Source: Actinobacteria bacterium OK074 (GTDB lineage: Bacteria; Actinomycetota; Actinomycetes; Streptomycetales; Streptomycetaceae). From it: 46,342 bases of DNA. A model generated the notes under the pieces. That model was not told the DNA's origin and searched no databases. It worked only from the letters and a program-made list of their open reading frames with translations. Below, piece by piece: positions 40,971-46,342 of the stretch; the stretch's first letter is position 1, and each line of letters begins with the position of its first letter. The stretch lies in contig LJCV01000277.1 in assembly GCA_001298575.1 (NCBI GenBank), positions 1 to 46,342 of the forward strand, written 5' to 3'. Position numbers and translations under genes: made by a program.

Positions 40971-41917
40971 CGAGCCGCCCCCTCGTTCGCGTTCTCGTTC
41001 TCGTTCACGTTTTCGTTCCGGGGCCCGGCCGTCCCGTCCTCCTGGTAGTGGCGCAGGAAGAGTTCCTCCAGGGTCGGCGGGCGGGAGACCAGGGACCGTA
41101 CGCCCGCCGTCGTCAACGCCCGCAGGACGGCGTCGAGTTTGTCGGTGTCGACCTGGAGGTGGACGCGGCGGCCCTGGACGTCGAGGTCGTGCACGCCGGG
41201 CAGCGAGCCCAAGTCGCCTGCGGGGGCGGCGAGTTCGGCGGTGACGCTGGTCCGGGTGAGGTGGCGCAGCTCGGCGAGCGAGCCGGACTCGACGGTGGCG
41301 CCCCGGCGGATGATGCTCACCCGGTCGCACAACTCCTCGACCTCGCTGAGGATGTGGGACGACAGCAGCACCGTACGACCGCGGTCGCGCGCGTCCGTGA
41401 CGCAGCGCTGGAAGACCTCCTCCATCAACGGGTCGAGCCCGGAGGTGGGTTCGTCGAGGACGAGCAGGTCGACGTCGGAGGCGAAGGCGGCGACGAGGGC
41501 GACCTTCTGGCGGTTGCCCTTGGAGTAGGTGCGGCCCTTTTTGGCGGGGTCGAGTTCGAAGGCGTCGAGGAGTTCGGCGCGGCGGTGCGCGTCCAGGCCA
41601 CCGCGCAGCCGCCCGTAGAGGTCGATGACCTCCCCGCCGGAGAGGTTGCGCCACAGGGTGACGTCGCCGGGGACGTAGGCGAGACGGCGGTGCAGGTCGA
41701 CCGCGTCGGTCCACGGGTCGCGGCCGAGCACCTGGGCGGCGCCCGCGTCGGCGCGCAGGAGGCCGAGGAGGACGCGGATGGCCGTCGACTTTCCGGCGCC
41801 GTTCGGGCCGAGGAAGCCGTGCACCTCGCCGGTGCTGACGGTCAGGTCGAGCCCGGCCAGGGCCTGGGTCGTACCGAACGACTTGTGCAGGCCCGCGACC
41901 GTGATGGCGTTCGTCAT
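40967..41917 (-). CDS. ABC exporter ATPase (DrrA type)
   Basis: 316 residues. Walker A GPNGAGKST at 37-45, signature YSKGNRQKVAL at 131-141 (a variant typical of drug-exporter ATPases), Walker B LLVLDEPTSGLD at 151-162, and the switch histidine in LLSSHILSEVEELCD. The last 16 residues are Asn/Glu repeats (ENVNENENANEG) encoded by simple GTTCTC-like hexamers. Forms an exporter with the permease it overlaps. A -10 TACGTT 7 nt before the ATG suggests a leaderless transcript under the GbsR operator. Confidence 0.9.
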   Translation of the reverse strand: MTNAITVAGLHKSFGTTQALAGLDLTVSTGEVHGFLGPNGAGKSTAIRVLLGLLRADAGAAQVLGRDPWTDAVDLHRRLAYVPGDVTLWRNLSGGEVIDLYGRLRGGLDAHRRAELLDAFELDPAKKGRTYSKGNRQKVALVAAFASDVDLLVLDEPTSGLDPLMEEVFQRCVTDARDRGRTVLLSSHILSEVEELCDRVSIIRRGATVESGSLAELRHLTRTSVTAELAAPAGDLGSLPGVHDLDVQGRRVHLQVDTDKLDAVLRALTTAGVRSLVSRPPTLEELFLRHYQEDGTAGPRNENVNENENANEGAAR

Positions 41918-41924
41918 GCATCTG

Positions 41925-41953
41925 AACGTACGCTGTATTCAGAAATTTGTGAA
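41925..41953 (-). promoter_or_regulatory. Promoter and palindromic operator of the ABC exporter
   Basis: On the minus strand TTCACA (41953-41948), 17 bp, TACGTT (41930-41925), then 7 nt to ATG 41917. The 16-bp near-palindrome TTCACAAATTTCTGAA (41953-41938) covers the -35 box; all pairs match except one. Its placement fits repression by the divergent GbsR/MarR-type regulator. Confidence 0.6.
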
Positions 41954-42059
41954 GTTAAGGAAGCGAGTGAAGGCCGGGTAGGGTGGGAGACGGTGGCCGG
42001 CCAGGGGAAACCGGTGAGGTCGGCGAGGTCGGCGGGATCGCAGGGGAGATGATCGGCGG

Positions 42060-42578
42060 ATGGCGGGACCGGGGCAAGGGCCGGAGGAGGCGCCGGAGTT
42101 GGTGGCGCGTGACCCCGAGGTGGTCTCGCGGTTCGTGGAGCACTTCGCCGCACAGCTCGTCGAGGCGGGCGTGCCGCGCATGCCGGGCCGTGTCTTCGCC
42201 GCGCTGCTCGCCTCCGACACGGGCGCGCTCAGCTCCGCCGAACTGGGCGAACAGCTGCGGATCAGCCCGGCGGCGGTGTCGGGCGCGGTCCGCTACCTGG
42301 CCCAGGTGCACCTGGTCTCGCGCGAACGGGAGCCGGGGTCGCGGCGCGAGCGCTACCGCGTCCACAGCGACCAGTGGTACGAGGCGCTCACCAACCGCGA
42401 GGCGATCATCAAGCGCTGGGAGGAGGCGCTCCGGGAGGGCGTCACGAGCCTCGGCAGCGATACCCCGGCGGGCCGCCGACTCGCCGAGACACTGGCGTTC
42501 TTCGAGTTCGTGGAGGGGGAGGTCGAGGAGATGATGGGGCGGTGGCGGGTGCGGAGAGATGAACTCTTCGGGGGGTGA
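42060..42578 (+). CDS. GbsR/MarR-family transcriptional regulator
   Basis: 172 residues. Winged helix of the GbsR type: FAAQLVEAGVPRMPGRVFAALLASDTGALSSAELGEQLRISPAAVSGAVRYLAQVHLVSRER, followed by GSRRERYRVHSDQWYEAL (wing) and a helical C-terminus LAFFEFVEGEVEEMMGRWRVRRDEL that should dimerise. Divergent from the ABC exporter, whose promoter it probably represses through the palindrome at 41938-41953; this arrangement is common in Streptomyces. GGGGAG lies 11 nt before the ATG. Confidence 0.88.
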   Translation: MAGPGQGPEEAPELVARDPEVVSRFVEHFAAQLVEAGVPRMPGRVFAALLASDTGALSSAELGEQLRISPAAVSGAVRYLAQVHLVSREREPGSRRERYRVHSDQWYEALTNREAIIKRWEEALREGVTSLGSDTPAGRRLAETLAFFEFVEGEVEEMMGRWRVRRDELFGG

Positions 42579-42671
42579 AGAGTTCGTCACGGGCGAGGTT
42601 CCGTCCCGGAAGAGTTCCGCCGCACCCGCCGGCAGGTCACCTGTCGACAGATCATCCGCCGACGAGTGCCG

Positions 42672-43190
42672 TCAGACTTCGTACGGCGGCCACAGCTGGT
42701 CGTAGACGTTCTCGCAGGTCCATTGGATGGCTTCGGTGCCGTTGGCCGTGCTGGAGTTGGGGATCGCGAGGCATTTGTCGCTGTGCAGGTTCCGCAGGCG
42801 GTAGGAGCTGTCCTGGATCCAGATCTGTTCGCTGTCGCCGCTGCAGGGCCACTGGACGGCCTGAGTTCCGTTGGCCGTACTGGCGTTGGGCATGGCGAGA
42901 CACATGCCGCTGTTCAGGTTCTTGATTTCGTAGCGGTTGTTGTCCCCGCCCGCGACCTTGTAGAACCCCCACAGCTGATCGTAGTTCGTCGTCTCACAGG
43001 TCCACTGGATCGCGCCTTCGCCGCTGGCCGTACTGGAGTTGGGAATGGCCAGGCACTTCTCGCTCCAGGAGTTCTCCAGGTTGTTGTAGATGGTGGTGTC
43101 CGCGTTGGCCGGGGTGGACAGGACCAGCACGGACGCGGCCAGGGCGGCGGCCATCGACAGACGTGTGATCGTCTTCGTGGTGATGGGCAT
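42672..43190 (-). CDS. Secreted ricin-type beta-trefoil lectin-domain protein
   Basis: 172 residues from ATG 43190. A Sec signal peptide spans about 1-31 (ITRLSMAAALAASVLVLSTPANA, cleaved after ANA). The mature part is one ricin-B-type beta-trefoil with three repeats, each with KCLAIPNSSTA or CLAMPNASTA and a Q-x-W box (IQWTCETTNYDQLW, VQWPCSGDSEQIW, IQWTCENVYDQLW). It has no attached catalytic domain, so it is a stand-alone secreted carbohydrate-binding protein. Near-identity of repeats 1 and 3 suggests recent internal duplication. AAAGGA lies upstream. Convergent with gbsR-like gene. Confidence 0.85.
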   Translation of the reverse strand: MPITTKTITRLSMAAALAASVLVLSTPANADTTIYNNLENSWSEKCLAIPNSSTASGEGAIQWTCETTNYDQLWGFYKVAGGDNNRYEIKNLNSGMCLAMPNASTANGTQAVQWPCSGDSEQIWIQDSSYRLRNLHSDKCLAIPNSSTANGTEAIQWTCENVYDQLWPPYEV

Positions 43191-43613
43191 GGGTGGGGAA
43201 TCCTTTCGGGTCCGCTGAATCAAGAGCTTTTCGAACGGCCGCCCGATGTTCTCAGCGGACCTCGGCGTGATCAACGGGGAATTTCCCGCGCGGATCTCTC
43301 CCGCTCGCCGGGGATGTGAACTGCCGGTGGATGGTTACTGTCGTCGTGGTGAATGGAATTCCGCGCGGCCGTTTTCGACGGGCGTCGGATTCGGCAAATA
43401 GGGGCAATGGCTGCGGAATAAAGTGATCCAGTTCTTGGGTGGGCGTGAATGAACGTGGCCGATTCGCGGCGCTTCGGACGTGGGAATGTGATCCTCCGGT
43501 ACGGCTGGGGCAGGGCGGGGGGGGGCGAGATGGGGCGGCCAGGTCGGGCGGGGCGTTGCGCGGGGCGGCGCACGGGGGTCCGGGCAGTTCGCCGTGCGTT
43601 TATAGTTCCGGCC
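43191..43613. promoter_or_regulatory. Intergenic region between lectin and hypothetical gene
   Basis: 423 bp. Presumably holds the lectin promoter, but I find no clear -35/-10 pair for it. TATAGT (43601-43606), 7 nt before ATG 43614, is a good leaderless -10 for the rightward gene. Nothing else recognisable. Confidence 0.45.
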
Positions 43614-44156
43614 ATGATTTCTCTGGACGACCCGCGCTGGCCCGCACTCGACCACCGGGGCTGGTCCGAGGGGCGGGGCGCGCCGGACGCGCCCTTCGTG
43701 CCCGACGAGTTGCGGCAGTTGGTGGTCCGTCCCACCGACTGCGGGCGTTTCGGCGAGCTGTGGCCGTACCTGTGCTCCGAGGGCACCGCCTGGCCGGCCG
43801 CCTACGCCGCCGTGCCGCATCTCGTCGCCATCGCGCGCGGTCTGCCTGCGGCCGGGCGTGACGACTACCTGTACGTCGTCGGCCTCGTGGTCATCTGCTC
43901 CGGCGAACTCGGGCAGACCCCGGACGACCTGCCCGACGACATCGCGGACGCCTACCGCCGGGCCCTCCCCGAGGCGCTGACCCTCCTCGCCGAGACGCTG
44001 GCCACGGCGGAGCACGACCAGGTCATGACCCGCTACCTGCTCGCCGCCATGGCCGCTCTCAAGGGCCACCCCGAGTACGCCGAGATCCTCAACGAGCTTG
44101 ATGTGTATGCCGAATGCCAGTCGTGCGGTGAGCCCATGCTCGAACTCGCGGAGTAG
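43614..44156 (+). CDS. Hypothetical cytoplasmic protein
   Basis: 180 residues from ATG 43614. No family recognised with certainty. Starts MISLDDPRWPALDHRGW; the middle (PYLCSEGTAWPAAYAAVPHLVAIARGLP) and the helical repeats after it (TYRR-like DAYRRALPEALTLLAETLA, YLLAAMAALKGHPEYAEILNEL) suggest an all-alpha, HEAT-like small protein. A C-x-x-C pair is in ECQSCGEP near the C-terminus. No signal peptide or membrane helix. The upstream open frame to 43449 lacks ribosome site and is not included because of the leaderless -10 right before 43614. Confidence 0.65.
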   Translation: MISLDDPRWPALDHRGWSEGRGAPDAPFVPDELRQLVVRPTDCGRFGELWPYLCSEGTAWPAAYAAVPHLVAIARGLPAAGRDDYLYVVGLVVICSGELGQTPDDLPDDIADAYRRALPEALTLLAETLATAEHDQVMTRYLLAAMAALKGHPEYAEILNELDVYAECQSCGEPMLELAE

Positions 44157-44183
44157 CGGAGTAGTCGCGCAGAGCGGATGGGT

Positions 44184-44609
44184 TCAGCGTGGCCCGGCTC
44201 CGGTGAACCCGGTGTGCCCCAGCGTGCCCGGACCCGTGAGCCCGCCCATGTGCCAGATCTCGTTCAACTCGCAGCCGAGGCCGTGCGCGTCGCCGGGGAA
44301 CCGCTGGTTGACGTCGGTCTCCATCAGTGTCACGCCGTGCTCGTCGAGGATCCGATGCCCGCCGTACGTACCGCCGTTGAGGATCGTCCGGGCGAGGACG
44401 GCCAGGTCGTCCACGGTGGAGAGCACCCCGGCGTGCCCGGCGACGCCGCCCATGGCTCAGGCGTTCTCGTCGTGCACGCTGCCGCGCAGCATGCCGCGGG
44501 CCGGGGTGGACTCGGGCAACCCCGAGGTGTGGGTGAGCAGTTGGCGGACGGTGACGGCATCCCGCTCGACGACGACGACACCGTCGTGCGCCCGCGAAGG
44601 AGTCGATGG
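44184..44609 (-). pseudogene. Serine hydrolase / beta-lactamase family, degraded
   Basis: Two fragments of a class-C-type serine hydrolase remain. The 5' part (about 44609-44457) reads VTVRQLLTHTSGLPEST and then, joined too early, RGMLRGSVHDENA followed by a TGA (44459-44457) where Trp would be expected. The 3' part continues MGGVAGHAGVLSTVDDLAVLARTILNGG to position 44184. The stretch normally found between LTHTSGLP and the GxxHDENAW motif, including the catalytic tyrosine region, is missing. So there is an internal deletion plus a nonsense codon, and the N-terminal part with the S-x-x-K serine is not seen. Confidence 0.72.
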
Positions 44610-45038
44610 GGGCCGGGTCCAGCCCGGGGGCGGCCGGCGTCCCCGTCCGCAACTCCGTGTCCGCCGGGGCGAATCCGGGGCGAATCCGGGGCGGGGGTGG
44701 TCGAAACGGCCGTCGGTGTGGGCGCTGCCGGTGAGGGTGACGGCGGTTGTGAGGGCCGGCGGTATGACGGCTGTGAGGTTACGGCGGCGGAGGGCGAACG
44801 GGTCCCCCGGTCCCCCGGTCCCCCGGGTCCGCCGCCGGGCAGGGTGTCCAAGCGATTTGCACAGGACCGTAGGGGTGGCGTGGCCGTTGTTCCCCCAGTC
44901 GGCGGTGCTGTTGTGGGGTTACTTGGGCTAGATGAGTGTTTTTGAGTTACCTGGCGCAGAATCGTTCCGTTCTTACTCATGCGTGATCGCGTCAATCTCG
45001 CGATGTTCCTTTCACCCCTCGAACGCAGGAGTAATCCG
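44610..45038. other. Intergenic stretch with a short tandem repeat
   Basis: 429 bp without a credible gene. GGTCCCCC occurs three times in tandem near 44801-44825. From about 44900 the sequence becomes AT-richer and probably holds the promoter of the secreted protein at 45039; no clear consensus boxes are seen. Confidence 0.4.
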
Positions 45039-45431
45039 ATGATCAAGACGGTGCTGGCCGGTGCGGCCCTCGCCTCCGTAGCGACGATCGCGGCCAGTGG
45101 GGTCGCCTCGGCGACCACCGACGGTGTCGGCGCGGAGAACATGACCGCCACCAACGCGGCCGAGGCCAACCACGCTGCCCGGGTCGCCTACGGCGAGACC
45201 GCCAGCGGCTCGGGAACCGCCTCCGACTTCGCCACCCGCAACGGCGACACGGCCATCGGCGGCGACGCCAGCGGCATCCTCAACACCTACGGCGCCCCGC
45301 TCGTCAACGTCGACCTGCGCTGCGCCGTGCCGAACGCGCAGGGTGTCGGCGGCAACGTCCTCGGTGGCCCCATGGCCGCGTGCCCGGTCGCCCCGGTGGA
45401 CCAGTTCGACGGTCCCGAGCGCATCATCTGA
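45039..45431 (+). CDS. Small secreted protein of unknown function
   Basis: 130 residues from ATG 45039, with AGGAG 8 nt before it. Sec signal peptide at 1-26 (MIKTVLAGAALASVATIAAS, cleavage near ASA-TT). The mature protein is rich in Gly, Ala, Asn and Thr (SGSGTASDFATRNGDTAIGG) with two cysteines (DLRCAVPNAQ and AACPVAPV) that could form one disulfide. It faintly recalls the small surface proteins of aerial hyphae (rodlin type) in signal peptide and composition, but the conserved rodlin blocks are missing, so I do not assign it. Confidence 0.65.
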   Translation: MIKTVLAGAALASVATIAASGVASATTDGVGAENMTATNAAEANHAARVAYGETASGSGTASDFATRNGDTAIGGDASGILNTYGAPLVNVDLRCAVPNAQGVGGNVLGGPMAACPVAPVDQFDGPERII

Positions 45432-45662
45432 CCCTCCCCGCGGGTCCCGAACCCGGAGGCGGCAGGCGCAAGTTGCCCGTGGCCCCTGCGTGATCACTTC
45501 TGTTCTCTGCTGTTCTCTGCACAGAGGTGGTCATGCGGGAGCCGCGGGCTTCCTCAACTTGGCGGCGGCTCCTCCCGTATGTCGTCGTCCGTTCCGGTCG
45601 CGCGCCCCCTCGGCCTGAGAGAATCCCGGGGCCGGACGAACGCGAACGCGGAGGCAGGGAAC

Positions 45663-45854
45663 ATGATCGTGGTTCTGCTCGGGGTTCTGGTGCTTGCCCT
45701 CGGCGGGTGCGTCTGTGTGGTGTGGGCGGCGCGTGGCGGCCCCCGCTGGGTCCGTGCCGTGGCTACCGCGACGCTTGCGGTGGGTGAACTGGTGCGCGCC
45801 GCCGAGAAGTTCGGGGGCCGGGGTGGGAACCGGTCCGGCGGCGGCGACAGTTGA
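45663..45854 (+). CDS. Small single-helix membrane protein
   Basis: 63 residues, ATG 45663 with GGAGG upstream. One N-terminal hydrophobic helix (MIVVLLGVLVLALGGCVCVV), then a short basic/amphipathic part WVRAVATATLAVGELVRAAEK and a Gly/Ser tail. Either a membrane anchor or an uncleaved signal; the Gly-Cys could suggest lipoprotein processing but the preceding residues (LALGGC) are only a weak lipobox. Function unknown. Confidence 0.5.
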   Translation: MIVVLLGVLVLALGGCVCVVWAARGGPRWVRAVATATLAVGELVRAAEKFGGRGGNRSGGGDS

Positions 45855-45897
45855 GCCGCTTTTTGTCGCGCCGGACCTGTGTGCTGCCGTCGCCCTC

Positions 45898-46170
45898 TCA
45901 ACTCCCGTGTCGGGTACGGGACATGGCCGCGTGCGGGATGTAGGGGCGTACGACGTCGTCGGCGTCGTCCCAAGTGGGGGTGGTCCGGGGTGGGCGAGCC
46001 GGTCGGCGTGGCCAGCGGGACTCCTCGTCCGTGAACGGCCAGACGCGGCCCGCCGTACGGCAGCGGCGGGCCCAGCGGCGCCAGCGGGCCTCGCGGGGGT
46101 CCGGCAGGCGCCAGACGTAGGGGGGGGGGGTGCGGGGTGGGCGGTTGAGGTCGGGGGCTCGGGTTGCCAC
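45898..46170 (-). CDS. Hypothetical Arg/Trp/Pro-rich protein
   Basis: 90 residues. VWRLPDPREARWRRWARRC, GRVWPFTDEESRW and TPTWDDADDVVRPYIPHA look like protein rather than shadow frame, with scattered tryptophans and a balanced end. No family recognised. The start may lie further upstream in the G-rich low-quality window end. Confidence 0.4.
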   Translation of the reverse strand: MATRAPDLNRPPRTPPPYVWRLPDPREARWRRWARRCRTAGRVWPFTDEESRWPRRPARPPRTTPTWDDADDVVRPYIPHAAMSRTRHGS

Positions 46171-46342
46171 AACTCGCGTGACCGGCGGTGGAGTTGGGGG
46201 CTGGAACGGGAGCGGCGGGGGGGGGGGGGGGGGGGAGGGGCCCGGGGGGCCGCCCGCCCCCCCGGGCCGGTCGTGGCGGGGGGCCTTCCCGGGTCCGGCG
46301 GCCGCGGGGGGGGGGGGGAGGGGGGGGTGGCCGGCCGCTCGG
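46171..46342. other. G-rich low-complexity window end
   Basis: Long G runs (for example near 46206-46230 and 46307-46328) alternate with C runs. No gene can be read. Same character as 101-167, so both ends are likely contig-end sequence of poor quality. Confidence 0.6.

Noticed and set aside
45039..45431. Rodlin or chaplin
   Set aside because: Signal peptide and composition are similar but the conserved blocks and spacing are missing.

Overview
The window has very high G+C, GTG starts, frequent ATGA/GTGA gene overlaps and gene families typical of Streptomyces (DUF2617, DUF3151, class II Fba, PyrE, kynurenine genes, a CYP107-like P450, a GbsR-controlled ABC exporter). I read it as chromosomal DNA of a Streptomyces or close relative. 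Both window ends (about 101-167 and 46,200-46,342) are G-homopolymer stretches that break reading frames and are probably poor sequence.

Layout. (1) 1-11,130, conserved-looking chromosome: edge of an MFS gene (-), DUF2617, membrane spermidine-synthase-like protein, SRPBCC protein, aldose 1-epimerase, pyrE, fba, DUF3151, then a tryptophan-to-anthranilate set (tryptophan 2,3-dioxygenase, kynureninase, alpha/beta hydrolase likely acting as formamidase). (2) 11,168-37,430, an accessory island. Its left part is two divergent alpha-glucan units. The minus-strand operon is glgE-treS-mak (trehalose to maltose to maltose-1-phosphate to glucan, without glgB). The plus-strand seven-gene operon is DJ-1/PfpI, ThDP enzyme, NTF2-like, second DJ-1/PfpI, AGE-type epimerase, GlgX debranching enzyme and a STAS protein without the phosphorylatable serine. 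Its right part lies between two diverged IS701-type transposase-like genes (24.6 and 35.2 kb): ADH-ALDH (-), then quinone-oxidoreductase-like, three NTF2/SnoaL-like, VOC, XRE/MmyB regulator, MFS exporter and Dabb (+), followed by a LysR gene. (3) 37,800-46,342, ordinary chromosome again: P450, small membrane protein, ABC exporter with divergent GbsR regulator, secreted ricin-type lectin, hypotheticals, a broken serine hydrolase, a small secreted protein and a small membrane protein.

How it may work together. The left half of the island can release maltooligosaccharides from alpha-glucan (GlgX) and exchange trehalose, maltose-1-phosphate and glucan (TreS, Mak, GlgE). The DJ-1, ThDP and epimerase proteins could handle the reactive carbonyls or keto-sugars of that metabolism, and the STAS protein hints at stress control. 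This combination is the best candidate here for an undescribed system, but its product is not deducible from sequence. The right half looks like oxidation/isomerisation tailoring plus export without any PKS, NRPS or terpene synthase. Translation signals differ between the two settings: several flanking core genes look leaderless (TANNNT 6-8 nt before the start codon), while most island genes have strong, sometimes duplicated, Shine-Dalgarno sequences.
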